Assembly: GCA_030431675.1 (NCBI GenBank)
Contig: JAUIIV010000001.1
Coordinates: forward strand, 62,001 to 126,000
Source of the DNA: Gammaproteobacteria bacterium
Lineage (GTDB): Bacteria > Pseudomonadota > Gammaproteobacteria > UBA6186 > Azoamicaceae
Direction: 5' to 3'
Length of the DNA: 64,000 nucleotides
Shown: one piece after another, positions 8,750-19,209 of the stretch
Layout: each line of letters begins with the position of its first letter
How positions within the stretch are numbered: position 1 is the first letter of the stretch
Notes under the pieces: model-generated
Seen by the model: the letters and a program-made list of their open reading frames with translations, nothing else
What the model was told of the DNA's origin: nothing
The model's database searches: none
Position numbers and translations under genes: made by a program

Positions 8750-11346
8750 AGTTTTTCTTCAACCCATGTATATACAGACTGTAATGCTTTACTTAATCCT
8801 GCAGGGTTGGTGCCACCAGCTTGTGCCATATCTGCACGGCCACCGCCCTTACCTCCAACTTGCAATGCAACATTATTGATTAATTCACCAGCATTTATTT
8901 TGTCGACACAATTCTTTGTAACCCCGGCTACTAAATTCACCTTCTCTTGTTCAGAGACCGCGAGCACTACTACTGCCGTGCCCAACTGTTGCTTAAATTT
9001 ATCTACGGCCTCGCGCAAGGCCTTAGCGTCTCCTGCTGGCAAGGTAGTACTAAGAACTTTTACACCCTTAATATCTTTAGCCTCATCTATTATATTTTTT
9101 CCTGCACCACCACTCGCAATTTCTGCCTGTAAATTGGCATTTTGCTTTTCAAGTGCCTTCAGACGCTGCACCATTTGCTGTAATTTTGCAGGCAACTCGT
9201 GCGGAGTAGTTTTTATCATAGACGCCAAATCACTTACCTGATTCTCCTGCGCCTGAGCCCAAGCAACTGCCGTATTGCCAGTGACAGCCTCAATTCTACG
9301 CACACCAGCGGCAACACCACTCTCATTTACAATCTTAAAGAAACCAACGTCTCCAGTACGCTCTGTATGCGTGCCACCACATAATTCTACAGAGAATTCT
9401 TCTCCCATAGTTAAAACACGCACTTTATCACCATACTTCTCACCAAAAAGCGCCATGGCACCACTTTGCATAGCATCCTTGGCAGACATGATCTTTACGT
9501 CTACACTAGAGTTTTCTTGAATTTTCTCATTAACTAATAGCTCGACAGTTGCTATTTCTGCAGTAGTAAGAGGCGCATTATGCAAAAAGTCAAAGCGCAA
9601 TCTATCAGGGTCCACAACCGAACCCTTTTGCTGTACATGCTCTCCTACCACTTGACGCAACGCCGCATGGATTAAGTGTGTTGCTGAATGGTTAGCCATT
9701 ATTTTGCTTCTACGCTGTGCATCAACCACCGCTTCAATAGTGTCACCTACAGTGATTTTGGCACCCTCATTAACTCCAACATGCGCGTAAGCCTGCTGAA
9801 ATTTTTGTGTATCCTGCACAACAAACTGAGTATCTTTTTTATAACGCAAGATCCCGGCATCACCAACTTGACCACCTGACTCTGCATAAAAAGGCGTTTT
9901 ATCTAAAACAACCACTCCAGTATCACCGGTAAGCAAAGTGTCAACAGTCTGCCCATCTTTAAAAAGCTCTACCACGCGAGCATCAGATATTGTAGTAGAG
10001 TAACCAGTAAAATCAGTTGTAGTGGTAGTTACTATCGCGCTTTGTTTAACTGTAAAGTTACTACTACTGCGCGCGCGCGACTTTTGCTCTGACATCTCAC
10101 GCTCAAAACCAACCTCATCGACAGTATAACCATGCTCACGCGCTATATCAGCAGTTAAATCTACCGGAAAACCATAAGTGTCATAGAGTTTAAATACTAT
10201 GTCTCCCGGTATTTCTTTACCAGTAACATTTTGCAATGCTTGCTCCAGTAATTTAAGGCCCTTCTCTAAAGTTTTATCAAACTGTTCTTCTTCATTCTTA
10301 AACACCTCTTCAATATGCTTCTGCTGTTTATCAAGCTCTGTAAAAACAGCCCCCATCTCATGCACCAAAGTAGGTACTAATTTATAGAAGAATACTTTAT
10401 TTATCCCCAGCTTACGTCCATGCCGAATAGCTCTGCGCATAATTCTGCGCAAAACATAGCCACGCCCATCATTACCAGGTAATACCCCATCTGCTACTAG
10501 AAATGCACAAGAGCGCAAATGATCTGCTATAACTCGCAAAGATTTACTTTCTAAATCTTTAACCTTAAACATTTTTGCAGTGCTAGTTATAATGCTCTTA
10601 AACAAGTCAATATCATAGTTATTCTTAACTCCCTGCATAATTGCAGCGGTCCGCTCTAATCCCATCCCTGTATCTACAGAAGGTTTAGGTAATTGTGATA
10701 AAGTCCCGTCCTGGCTACGGTTATACTGCATAAATACTAAGTTCCAGATCTCTACATAACGGTCGCCATCTGCATCTGGTGAGCCAGGCGGGCCTCCCGG
10801 AACTTCAGGGCCATGATCATAAAAGATTTCTGAGCATGGACCACAAGGTCCAGTATCACCCATAGCCCAAAAATTATCCTTCTCCCCACAACGACTAAAG
10901 CGTTCAGGAGAAACCCCAATTTCTTTTAACCAAATATCTGCTGCTTCATCGTCATCCTCAAAAACGGTTACCCATAACTTTTCTGGTGACAACTGTAAAA
11001 CATTTGTAACAAAATCCCATGCATACTCAATTGCTTCGCGCTTAAAGTAATCCCCAAAACTAAAGTTACCTAGCATTTCAAAGAACGTATGGTGACGCGC
11101 AGTAAACCCAACGTTTTCTAAATCATTGTGTTTGCCGCCAGCACGTAGGCAACGCTGACTACTGGTCGCTCTAGTATAAGAGCGCTTCTCTACACCTAAA
11201 AAAACATCCTTAAATGGCACCATGCCGGCATTAGTAAATAACAATGATGGGTCGTTTACAGGAATTAAAGAGGCGCTAGGAACACTAGTATGCCCCTTGC
11301 CCTGAAAATAATCCAAGAAGGCTGCACGCAATTCAGCGGTATTCAT
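8746..11346 (-). CDS. alaS: Alanyl-tRNA synthetase
   Basis: Charges tRNA-Ala and edits mischarged Ser/Gly. Full length at 866 residues: class II catalytic core at the N-terminus (LLFTNAGMVPFKDVF, ARHHTFFEMLGNFSFGDYF), the editing-domain zinc motif HSATHL, and CGGTH later, then a C-terminal oligomerisation/DHHA1 domain with GGKGGGRADMAQAGG. It is the second gene of the minus-strand run with lysC; the ATG follows AGGAATATTAC. Confidence 0.98.
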   Translation of the reverse strand: MNTAELRAAFLDYFQGKGHTSVPSASLIPVNDPSLLFTNAGMVPFKDVFLGVEKRSYTRATSSQRCLRAGGKHNDLENVGFTARHHTFFEMLGNFSFGDYFKREAIEYAWDFVTNVLQLSPEKLWVTVFEDDDEAADIWLKEIGVSPERFSRCGEKDNFWAMGDTGPCGPCSEIFYDHGPEVPGGPPGSPDADGDRYVEIWNLVFMQYNRSQDGTLSQLPKPSVDTGMGLERTAAIMQGVKNNYDIDLFKSIITSTAKMFKVKDLESKSLRVIADHLRSCAFLVADGVLPGNDGRGYVLRRIMRRAIRHGRKLGINKVFFYKLVPTLVHEMGAVFTELDKQQKHIEEVFKNEEEQFDKTLEKGLKLLEQALQNVTGKEIPGDIVFKLYDTYGFPVDLTADIAREHGYTVDEVGFEREMSEQKSRARSSSNFTVKQSAIVTTTTTDFTGYSTTISDARVVELFKDGQTVDTLLTGDTGVVVLDKTPFYAESGGQVGDAGILRYKKDTQFVVQDTQKFQQAYAHVGVNEGAKITVGDTIEAVVDAQRRSKIMANHSATHLIHAALRQVVGEHVQQKGSVVDPDRLRFDFLHNAPLTTAEIATVELLVNEKIQENSSVDVKIMSAKDAMQSGAMALFGEKYGDKVRVLTMGEEFSVELCGGTHTERTGDVGFFKIVNESGVAAGVRRIEAVTGNTAVAWAQAQENQVSDLASMIKTTPHELPAKLQQMVQRLKALEKQNANLQAEIASGGAGKNIIDEAKDIKGVKVLSTTLPAGDAKALREAVDKFKQQLGTAVVVLAVSEQEKVNLVAGVTKNCVDKINAGELINNVALQVGGKGGGRADMAQAGGTNPAGLSKALQSVYTWVEEKL

Positions 11347-11364
11347 GTAATATTCCTCGGGAAA

Positions 11365-12042
11365 CTATTTTTGTAATAAAACTAAATATCCAGGGACCCA
11401 CTTGCCACGCTCTTTACGCAGAAAAGCAGATCGACTTTCCATTCTACTATATTCGGATTGATTATATAGATTTTTTAGATAATTTAAAGAATGTTGAAAA
11501 CGACCGGTGCGACGGCACCATGTGTACTTCCAACCATTATCCTGCTCGACACTAAATACTAAATATCCACCAGGCTGCAATCTTGTATAAGCTTGTCTTA
11601 GGGTAGCCGCCAAGTCACCCAAATAAATAAAAACATCGGAAGCTAAAATTAAATGATAATCTGTAGAATTATGCTGCAAAAAAAGACGCAGATCTTTATT
11701 ATGAGTTTCCTCATAAATCTTCTTTTCAATGCACTTTTCTAGCATTTTCTCAGAAAAGTCTACCCCTACCAAGCGGGTAACCGAGAATTCCTTTTTCAGG
11801 TGCTCCCCCACAAGGCCAGTACCGCAACCTAAATCTAATACTCGCTCCAAAACTAGATTTTTAGGCAAGTAATCTGCACACCACCGCACCATCTGCTGAG
11901 GGGTAACATACTCTAAGTCTTCTACTAAATTACGCTCAAAATGATTGGCATACCAGTCAAAAAGATCAACCAGTTGATCTCTCTTAGTTCGACTTGGTCG
12001 CAAGTCAAAATCACGAACTGACTGGCATGCTTTGCCCCACAA
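11365..12042 (-). CDS. SAM-dependent methyltransferase, COG4976-like
   Basis: Contains the LFDWYANHFERNLVEDLEY entry typical of the methyltransferase domain found with TPR proteins (COG4976), then SAM motif I VLDLGCGTGLVGE and GVDFSEKML. There is no good ATG: the open frame reaches back into recA through TTG (12138) and GTG (12123) codons. I chose TTG 12040-12042 because it places the start 10 bases after the recA stop and 15-25 residues before the conserved block; the start is uncertain. It sits where recX normally lies between recA and alaS. Substrate unknown. Confidence 0.8.
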   Translation of the reverse strand: MWGKACQSVRDFDLRPSRTKRDQLVDLFDWYANHFERNLVEDLEYVTPQQMVRWCADYLPKNLVLERVLDLGCGTGLVGEHLKKEFSVTRLVGVDFSEKMLEKCIEKKIYEETHNKDLRLFLQHNSTDYHLILASDVFIYLGDLAATLRQAYTRLQPGGYLVFSVEQDNGWKYTWCRRTGRFQHSLNYLKNLYNQSEYSRMESRSAFLRKERGKWVPGYLVLLQK

Positions 12043-12052
12043 CTTTTTAAGA

Positions 12053-13090
12053 TTAAGCTTCCTCAAGTTGCTCTGCAGCTTGTTCAACTTTCCCTGCCTT
12101 ACGTTGTGGTAATAATTGTGCACGAATTTGTGTTTCAATTTCCTCAGCTATTTCCGGATTCTCTGTCAAATATTGACGCACATTCTCTTTACCCTGTCCG
12201 ATTTTAGTATCTTTATAGCTATACCAAGAGCCAGACTTTTCTACAAGATTACAAGACACACCTAAATCAATAATTTCACCCAAACGGCTAATGCCAGCCC
12301 CATATAAAATTTCAAACTCAACTTGTTTGAAAGGAGGAGCAACCTTATTCTTAACTACTTTAACTCTTGTCTCACTGCCCAGAATCTCATCGCCTTTTTT
12401 AACCGCACCAGTACGACGAATATCTAAACGTACAGAAGAGTAGAACTTCAACGCATTACCGCCAGTAGTAGTCTCTGGATTACCAAACATAACCCCTATC
12501 TTCATACGAATTTGATTAATGAAAATTACTAACGTGTTAGAACGTTTAATATTTGCAGTTAGTTTACGTAAAGCTTGTGACATCAAACGTGCTTGCAAGC
12601 CCATATGATGATCGCCCATCTCACCTTCAATCTCAGCTTTAGGTGTTAAGGCGGCAACAGAATCTACTATTACTACATCTACCGCAGCTGATCTAACTAA
12701 CATATCAGTTATTTCTAGCGCTTGCTCACCAGTATCTGGCTGCGATACTAGTAGCTCATCTACATTAACCCCAAGCTTTTCTGCATAACTAGGGTCTAAT
12801 GCATGCTCAGCGTCAACAAAAGCAGCTGTGCCTCCAGCCTTTTGACACTCTGCTACAACTTGTAACGTTAAAGTGGTTTTACCAGAAGATTCTGGACCAT
12901 AAATCTCTACAATTCGCCCTTTAGGAAAACCACCTATACCTAAAGCTATATCTAATCCCAATGATCCGGTAGAAATTGCTTCTATATCAGGCACAGTATC
13001 ATCGCCCATGCGCATAATTGATCCCTTACCAAACTGCCGTTCAATTTGTGTCAGTGCAGCGCCTAATGCTTTTTTCTTGTGATCATCCAT
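12053..13090 (-). CDS. recA: Recombinase RecA
   Basis: ATP-dependent strand-exchange protein and SOS co-protease. The Walker [10 protein letters not shown], the QPDTGEQAL segment, VIVDSVAAL, loop L1/L2 regions ([33 protein letters not shown]) and a short acidic C-terminal tail ([10 protein letters not shown]) are all present. 345 residues, standard length. No clear LexA box (CTGT-N8-ACAG) is visible upstream, so SOS control is not supported by sequence. The downstream neighbour is a methyltransferase rather than recX. Confidence 0.99.
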   Translation of the reverse strand: MDDHKKKALGAALTQIERQFGKGSIMRMGDDTVPDIEAISTGSLGLDIALGIGGFPKGRIVEIYGPESSGKTTLTLQVVAECQKAGGTAAFVDAEHALDPSYAEKLGVNVDELLVSQPDTGEQALEITDMLVRSAAVDVVIVDSVAALTPKAEIEGEMGDHHMGLQARLMSQALRKLTANIKRSNTLVIFINQIRMKIGVMFGNPETTTGGNALKFYSSVRLDIRRTGAVKKGDEILGSETRVKVVKNKVAPPFKQVEFEILYGAGISRLGEIIDLGVSCNLVEKSGSWYSYKDTKIGQGKENVRQYLTENPEIAEEIETQIRAQLLPQRKAGKVEQAAEQLEEA

Positions 13091-13303
13091 TACGGACCCC
13101 TTTTGTATCTAATAAAACCATAAAACTATAAACGTAATTAGTATGGCACAATATCCCTAATAACTGGAAGTAGTTACAGTGATTTTTATTAGTCATTAAA
13201 AAAACAAAAACAACGAAGAGCAAAAGCCGAAAAATATTTTCACTGGAATTTTCAAGAGTTTTTCATATTCTTAAATAAAGGCCACATTATGAAGGGAGTC
13301 ATA

Positions 13304-15007
13304 ATGAACTTATTCAAACAAAGGGTTTCCCCTATACTATACTTACTTATCTTAATAACTACCATTCTGGCAACTAACCGAAAAAATTACCTTATAGAAC
13401 ATGATAAAGGCATAGATCCATTAGCAGGATTAGATCCAACAAAGACCATGGATATAACAAGAGAAGTTATTTTTACTGCAGAATTGTTTGAAATAACGTT
13501 TGCAACCTTAGATCTAACTACAGCTGAATTAGAACAAATTAATGGTATTGTACATAATGACGAAACTATAGATTTAACTGATACTTTCGATATAGATTAT
13601 AGTACTGAATATAGTATCGATGACCCAATAATAGCTCCTGCAGAGGATAGCAAAGACTCCAATATCATACCTAGGATATATAACTTTAGCATTACTAGTG
13701 ATATTCCAAAGTGTAATGCCAGTGTAAACAATAATATACGTATGATAATTATAGATTCAGTATTTGCCCCCAGTGTGTATTTGAAACATAATGTAACGTT
13801 ATTGCATAGTTTTGTTGGTGATGAGGCATGTCCTTATTTTAGACACGGCTCACAAGTCGCTAGTGTAATAAGTGAAATGATCCCTCATGGTAGCATGGAA
13901 ATACAATCTATCGGAGTATTTAATTGTGATAGAAAAGCTTCAGCATACTCGATCATTAGAGGCGTAGAACTAGTAATACAAGAAGCAAAAAAACACCCTG
14001 GAACTAAATATATAATAAATTTTTCTGGCACAGGCCCTGTGATACCAGTATTAAATCAACCTTTCATTGAAGCAGAAAGATTAGGCATAGCAACATATGT
14101 TGCTGCCGGTAACAAACAAGCAAATTGCATGGGGTATAGCCCTGCTCAAGCGGCATCATTTTCCAGTGTCAGCACTATAGGCTCTAATTGTGATTATAAG
14201 CCATGCTCATTTACTAATTATGAGACTCCAGACAATGATCAGGATAAAAAATGTGTAACACTTAATTTACCTGGCTGCGTTGACGTCACTAACGCCATCA
14301 ACGGCAAAAGAGAAAATATTTGTGGCACATCATTTTCTACACCAATAGCAGCAGCTAGACACGCTATAGCACAAGAATACAACCCAGACTTGGATAATCA
14401 AGAGATCAAGAAATTAGTATTAACTGCAGGAGTGTATTCTACTACAATTCCATCAGGAGCTCATTTTGGTAATGGCTTATGGGATGTACTAGATAGGGAG
14501 TATGCTTGCCCGCAGCAGAGCACAAATCGCATAATTTTTAGCACACCTAAAACATTCTATGATTCCAAACTAACAACTTGGTATAACGCAACAGCAGCAG
14601 ATGGAAAACTATGTGTTAGATTTACTGCAAGATTTATAAAATCAACCAGTCTTGTAATAGGTGCAAGAGTAAATGGCTTAGACAACCCGATCGCTCGTTT
14701 TAAACTTGATACTAAAACTAAAAATCCTAAACGCAATAAAAAGTATAAACATACCCTAGACAAAGTTATCAGCAAGACAAAAACTAAAAACCTAGCGGTA
14801 AGCGTCACTAAGAATAGAGTGGTAATAAGCTCTTATAGAGAATATCAACTTGAGCAGCAGAACAACACTTTGCTATTACAGTACAGGAGTGAAAACAAAC
14901 AAATGAGCACCTTAATGGCAGGTAAACTTAATCGCCAATTAGGTCAAATAGCCTTTGCAGGAGACAAAGCCAGAGTGAAAAATGCTAGATTGTGTTTTAC
15001 TGGCTAA
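13304..15007 (+). CDS. Secreted subtilisin-like serine protease (S8)
   Basis: 567 residues from ATG 13304, which has GGGAG 6 bases upstream; an ATG at 13289 lacks such a site. A signal peptide/anchor covers residues 7-24 (RVSPILYLLILITTILATN). An acidic pro-region follows. The S8 catalytic triad is visible: Asp in IIIDSVF (about residue 151), His in RHGSQVAS (181), oxyanion Asn in AAGNKQA (270) and Ser in CGTSFSTPIAAA (343). The ~180-residue C-terminal extension is Lys-rich and not recognised. Several Cys pairs suit an exported protein. Likely acts outside the cytoplasm; the target is unknown, but a role against host proteins is plausible. Confidence 0.88.
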   Translation: MNLFKQRVSPILYLLILITTILATNRKNYLIEHDKGIDPLAGLDPTKTMDITREVIFTAELFEITFATLDLTTAELEQINGIVHNDETIDLTDTFDIDYSTEYSIDDPIIAPAEDSKDSNIIPRIYNFSITSDIPKCNASVNNNIRMIIIDSVFAPSVYLKHNVTLLHSFVGDEACPYFRHGSQVASVISEMIPHGSMEIQSIGVFNCDRKASAYSIIRGVELVIQEAKKHPGTKYIINFSGTGPVIPVLNQPFIEAERLGIATYVAAGNKQANCMGYSPAQAASFSSVSTIGSNCDYKPCSFTNYETPDNDQDKKCVTLNLPGCVDVTNAINGKRENICGTSFSTPIAAARHAIAQEYNPDLDNQEIKKLVLTAGVYSTTIPSGAHFGNGLWDVLDREYACPQQSTNRIIFSTPKTFYDSKLTTWYNATAADGKLCVRFTARFIKSTSLVIGARVNGLDNPIARFKLDTKTKNPKRNKKYKHTLDKVISKTKTKNLAVSVTKNRVVISSYREYQLEQQNNTLLLQYRSENKQMSTLMAGKLNRQLGQIAFAGDKARVKNARLCFTG

Positions 15008-15010
15008 GAA

Positions 15011-15472
15011 TTACATACCTTCTTTAGTGTTACTGGTAATACTCAACATACGAGTTAATTTACCTATAACATCTTGATAAGTTTCTTCACCTAGGGAGTT
15101 AACCATATTTGACTGCGCTTGATCCCATAACGGTATAGCACGCTCTACAGTTTGCTCACCTTGTTCAGTTAAAACATAAGCTTTAGATCGCTTATCTAAG
15201 GTTTGCACTGTATTTATAAGCCCCATTTTTTCAAGTGGCTTAAGGTTACGTGTTAGGGTAGTTCTATCCATCACTAGACTATCTGCAATCTCAGTCAAAG
15301 TTTTACCCTTAGTCGAAGACAAAGCAACTAATAATGTAAATTGAGTGGCACGAATGCCAGCAGGCTCCAACACTCGATCGAAATACTGAGTTACAGCACG
15401 TGTAACTTTACGCATGTTAAAGCAACAGCACTGTCTATTAATCGAGTCAACAGGAATATTAGAATTTATCAT
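15011..15472 (-). CDS. MarR-family transcriptional regulator
   Basis: 153 residues from ATG 15472, preceded by GAGGAGG with 8-base spacing (the frame also opens at a GTG six codons earlier). The winged-helix region TLTEIADSLVMDRTTLTRNLKPLEKMGLI is the DNA-recognition part. The N-terminal CCCFNMRKVTRAVTQYFDR carries three adjacent Cys, seen in a MarR subgroup where they may sense oxidants or metals (inference). It is convergent with the protease gene, with only 3 bases between stops; regulated genes cannot be told from context. Confidence 0.9.
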   Translation of the reverse strand: MINSNIPVDSINRQCCCFNMRKVTRAVTQYFDRVLEPAGIRATQFTLLVALSSTKGKTLTEIADSLVMDRTTLTRNLKPLEKMGLINTVQTLDKRSKAYVLTEQGEQTVERAIPLWDQAQSNMVNSLGEETYQDVIGKLTRMLSITSNTKEGM

Positions 15473-15568
15473 TTTAGTTGTCCTCCTCACATCAGTGTAG
15501 ACTCTCTAAACAATTTTAACAAGTTATACAACTAATATTTACTATTGGAGCTTAATGTTGACCAGCAA

Positions 15569-17575
15569 CTATACATCTATTGTGCGTTGTCGAAGGGTTA
15601 ATATTTGATTTCTAAGAGCCGCAGCTTGTTCAAATTCTAGGTTCTTAGCATGATTGTACATTTGATTTTCTAATTCTTGGATTTTACCTACCAGCTCCTT
15701 GGCATTCAAATGATCATATTCATTAGTTGATGATTCTTTGACGGCTTTAGATTTGCGATTTGATTTTAGACCTAAATTTGCACCTTCCATAATATCAACA
15801 ATATTTTTACTAACCGTTTTAGGAGTAATATTGTGTTTTTTATTATACGCAATTTGTATTGTCCGGCGCCTTTCGGTTTCATCTAAAGCACGCTGCATCG
15901 ATCCTGTAATCTTGTCAGCATACATAATGGCTTTACCATGTTGATTGCGCGCTGCGCGCCCAATAGTTTGAATCAAAGATCTATCTGAGCGTAAGAAGCC
16001 CTCTTTATCAGCATCTAATATTGCAACCAAGGACACCTCTGGCAAATCCAAGCCTTCACGCAATAAATTAATTCCTACCAAGACATCAAATTCACCGACA
16101 CGTAAATCACGAATAATTTCCACCCTCTCAACAGTATCAATGTCAGAATGCAAATAACGTACTCGTACCTGATGCTCAGCTAAATAATTTGTTAAATCTT
16201 CAGCCATACGTTTAGTTAATGTAGTAATTAATACTCGTGAGTTATTTTGCACTCTCTGCTTGATCTCTGATAAGACATCATCAACTTGACTACTGACCGG
16301 GCGAATCTCTACTTCTGGATCTAATAATCCAGTAGGTCTTATCACCTGATCGACGGTATTATCACTGTGCTCATGTTCATATTTACCAGGCGTTGCAGAA
16401 ACGAAAATAGTCTGTGGTTGTAACTTTACAAATTCACTAAATTTCAATGGCCTATTATCTAGAGCAGAGGGTAATCTAAAACCATATTCAACTAAATTTG
16501 TTTTACGTGACTTATCACCTTCATACATAGCACCAATTTGTGGCACTGTAACATGTGACTCATCAATAATTAATAAAGCGTCATTAGGTAAATAATCAAC
16601 TAATGTAGGTGGGGGCTCACCAGGATCACGCCCAGATAAATAACGTGAATAATTTTCTATGCCTGAGCAATAGCCTAATTCTTGCATCATCTCAATATCA
16701 AACATAGTTCGCTGCTCTAAGCGCTGCGCCTCTACTAACTTATTATTTGACTCTAAATCTTTTAAACGTCCTTTTAATTCCAATTTAATTGAATCGATGG
16801 CATCCAAAATCTTCTGTCTTGGAGTAACATAATGTGTCTTGGGATAAATAGTGATCCTTGGCACTTGATGATCAATCTTGCCCGTTAATGGATCAAATAA
16901 ACTAATTTGCTCAATCTCATCACCAAATAATTCTACACGCACGGCATGTTCGTCTGATTCTGCAGGAAAAATATCTAACACATCACCACGCACCCTATAA
17001 GTAGCACGTCTAAAGTCTGTATCGTTACGCGTGTATTGTAACTCTGCCAATCTACGTAGCAGCTGCCGTTGATCGATCATATCGCCGCGATCTAGATGCA
17101 AGACCATAGATAAATACTGCTTAGGATCACCCAAACCGTAAATTGCTGATACAGTCGCAACGATTATTGTATCTTGTCTCTCCATGATTGCTTTTGTAGC
17201 AGACAAGCGCATACGCTCTATATGCTCATTTATAGATGCATCTTTTTCTATATAAGTATCACTTGATGGAACATACGCTTCTGGTTGATAATAATCGTAA
17301 TAAGAAACAAAATATTCAACTGCATTATTAGGAAAAAACTCCCGCATCTCACCATATAATTGCGCAGCCAAAGTTTTATTCGGTGCCATTATTAGAGTTG
17401 GCCGCTGCAACTCTTGAATCACATTTGCCACTGTATAGGTTTTACCAGTACCAGTAGCCCCAAGTAAGACCTGGTGTTGTAGGCCGTCTTGCAACCCTAC
17501 AACCAATCCACTTATAGCTTGCGGTTGATCCCCGGCTGGTTTAAAGTTGCGGACAAGACTAAAGTTCTTTTTCAT
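15569..17575 (-). CDS. uvrB: Excinuclease ABC subunit B
   Basis: Damage-verifying helicase-like subunit of nucleotide excision repair. It has Walker [11 protein letters not shown], the beta-hairpin [16 protein letters not shown] box ([14 protein letters not shown]), helicase motif [11 protein letters not shown] and the C-terminal UVR domain ([23 protein letters not shown]) that binds UvrC. 668 residues, standard. I chose ATG 17575; an upstream TTG (17599) would run into the divergent aminotransferase gene. The divergent start codons are only 12 bases apart, so promoters must lie inside neighbouring coding sequence. Confidence 0.97.
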   Translation of the reverse strand: MKKNFSLVRNFKPAGDQPQAISGLVVGLQDGLQHQVLLGATGTGKTYTVANVIQELQRPTLIMAPNKTLAAQLYGEMREFFPNNAVEYFVSYYDYYQPEAYVPSSDTYIEKDASINEHIERMRLSATKAIMERQDTIIVATVSAIYGLGDPKQYLSMVLHLDRGDMIDQRQLLRRLAELQYTRNDTDFRRATYRVRGDVLDIFPAESDEHAVRVELFGDEIEQISLFDPLTGKIDHQVPRITIYPKTHYVTPRQKILDAIDSIKLELKGRLKDLESNNKLVEAQRLEQRTMFDIEMMQELGYCSGIENYSRYLSGRDPGEPPPTLVDYLPNDALLIIDESHVTVPQIGAMYEGDKSRKTNLVEYGFRLPSALDNRPLKFSEFVKLQPQTIFVSATPGKYEHEHSDNTVDQVIRPTGLLDPEVEIRPVSSQVDDVLSEIKQRVQNNSRVLITTLTKRMAEDLTNYLAEHQVRVRYLHSDIDTVERVEIIRDLRVGEFDVLVGINLLREGLDLPEVSLVAILDADKEGFLRSDRSLIQTIGRAARNQHGKAIMYADKITGSMQRALDETERRRTIQIAYNKKHNITPKTVSKNIVDIMEGANLGLKSNRKSKAVKESSTNEYDHLNAKELVGKIQELENQMYNHAKNLEFEQAAALRNQILTLRQRTIDV

Positions 17576-17587
17576 AAGGGTGCAATC

Positions 17588-18784
17588 TTGGAAATTCAAC
17601 TATCAAAACGTATTCAAAGTATAAAACCTTCTCCAACTCTAGCTGTAAGTGCTAAAGCCGCCGAACTAAAGGCAGCTGGTAAAAGCATTATCGCCCTCGG
17701 CGCTGGAGAACCTGATTTTGCCACACCCCAACACATAAAAGAAGCGGCCAAGCATGCAATAGATCAAGATTTTACTCATTATACCGCCGTTGATGGGATT
17801 CCAGAGCTTAAAACAGCAATAATTAAAAAATTTCAACGAGACAACCAGCTAGAATACACTCCTGAACAAATATTAGTATCATGTGGGGCAAAGCACAGCA
17901 TATTTAATCTTATGCAATCTATGCTTAATCCAGGAGACGAGGTCCTTATCCCATCACCTTACTGGGTTTCCTACCCTGATATGTGTGAGCTTGCAGGTGC
18001 TAAACCATTAATTATGCACACCGGCATTAAACAAAATTTTAAAATTACTGCTGAGCAGCTTGCAGCAGACATTACCCCAAGAACTAGATTATTAATTTTG
18101 TGCACGCCCTCTAACCCTACAGGGGTAGCTTATACCAAAAAAGAATTATCTGCTTTAGCTGAAGTACTAAAACTACACCCATTAATCACAGTTATGTCAG
18201 ATGATATATACGAACATATTTGGTGGGCTAAAGAGCCATTTTCCAATATTGCTATGGCAGTTCCAGAGTTACACGATCGCACTATAGTAATCAATGGTGT
18301 TTCCAAAGCATATGCTATGACTGGTTGGCGCATTGGCTATGCAGCCGGACCAACTAAACTGATCAAAGCAATGAAGAAAATGCAAGGACAAAGCACCACT
18401 AACCCTTGCTCCATATCACAGAAAGCGGCAATCGCTGCATTAGATGGATCACAATCTTGTGTTACAACTATGCGTGATGAGTTTAAAAAACGCCATGACT
18501 ACTTTTATGCAGAGATAAATAAGATTGAAGGGCTAAATTGTATACCTGCAGATGGTGCCTTTTACGTATTTTTCCAAGTAGATGGGCTCATAGAAAAAAT
18601 AAACCTACCGGAAGTTAAAGATGACACTAGTCTTGCTGAGTACCTACTAGAATCTGTAGGAGTAGCTGTAGTACCAGGCACAGCCTTCGGAGCTCCTGGG
18701 TATGCGCGTGCTTCGGTTGCTACCAGCATGGAAAATCTACAAGAGGCAATTAGTAGATTACAGTCCGTAGCAAACAGCAGTTAA
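17588..18784 (+). CDS. Aspartate aminotransferase, class I (Ib-type)
   Basis: PLP enzyme interconverting aspartate/2-oxoglutarate with oxaloacetate/glutamate; related enzymes accept aromatic amino acids or prephenate. Motifs: [13 protein letters not shown] near the start, [15 protein letters not shown], and [13 protein letters not shown] with the PLP-binding Lys. 398 residues. The conserved N-terminus has no ATG, so I took the TTG at 17588, which has AAGGG 8 bases upstream; an ATG at 17489 lies within uvrB. It is followed after 3 bases by a small lipoprotein gene, probably co-transcribed. Confidence 0.93.
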   Translation: MEIQLSKRIQSIKPSPTLAVSAKAAELKAAGKSIIALGAGEPDFATPQHIKEAAKHAIDQDFTHYTAVDGIPELKTAIIKKFQRDNQLEYTPEQILVSCGAKHSIFNLMQSMLNPGDEVLIPSPYWVSYPDMCELAGAKPLIMHTGIKQNFKITAEQLAADITPRTRLLILCTPSNPTGVAYTKKELSALAEVLKLHPLITVMSDDIYEHIWWAKEPFSNIAMAVPELHDRTIVINGVSKAYAMTGWRIGYAAGPTKLIKAMKKMQGQSTTNPCSISQKAAIAALDGSQSCVTTMRDEFKKRHDYFYAEINKIEGLNCIPADGAFYVFFQVDGLIEKINLPEVKDDTSLAEYLLESVGVAVVPGTAFGAPGYARASVATSMENLQEAISRLQSVANSS

Positions 18785-18787
18785 TTT

Positions 18788-19003
18788 ATGCGTAAACTGA
18801 TCTGTATATTACTTTTCACAATAACCCTATGTGGTTGCTACCAAAGCCCCAGATATAAGGATAATTCTGCATATGGGGACTTCTCAAGAAGTATGCACAG
18901 GGAACATAACAAGCAGTTAATTAACTTAACAAAAGAGATGCATAAGCAAGTCCACCATTATATAAGACACCTAGGCTATAAAGCTTGGCAACAGCAAAGT
19001 TAG
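18788..19003 (+). CDS. Small lipoprotein, unknown function
   Basis: 71 residues: Lys/Arg start, hydrophobic h-region LICILLFTITL and lipobox LCGC, so Cys17 should be lipidated and the mature 55-residue part anchored in the envelope. The mature part is polar, with many His, Gln and Lys residues. No family recognised. It lies 3 bases after the aminotransferase stop. Confidence 0.75.
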   Translation: MRKLICILLFTITLCGCYQSPRYKDNSAYGDFSRSMHREHNKQLINLTKEMHKQVHHYIRHLGYKAWQQQS

Positions 19004-19073
19004 CAATTGTTCAAATAACTTTTGCTTTGGGCCTTGACCACACGCCACAGCTTGAGTATCATCTCCTAACCAT

Positions 19074-19149
19074 TCCCCGGTAGCTCAGTTGGTAGAGCAA
19101 GTGGCTGTTAACCACTGGGTCGCTGGTTCGAGTCCGGCCCGGGGAGCCA
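19074..19149 (+). tRNA. tRNA-Asn (anticodon GTT)
   Basis: 76-nt cloverleaf from TCCCCGG to CCGGGGA-G-CCA with CCA encoded. The anticodon stem AGTGG/CCACT holds the loop CTGTTAA, giving GTT. D-loop AGCTCAGTTGGTAGAGC and T-loop GTTCGAGTC are canonical. It borders the accessory patch at 19.2-22.1 kb. Confidence 0.98.
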
Positions 19150-19209
19150 TCTTCTAGGTCAAATTTAATGTTAACTTGATTTCTTGCCAATTCATTTTCT
19201 ATGAATGAT

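Noticed and set aside
12043..12138. Longer methyltransferase start (TTG 12138) overlapping recA
   Set aside because: It would place about 30 residues without family match inside recA; the later TTG fits the conserved start better.
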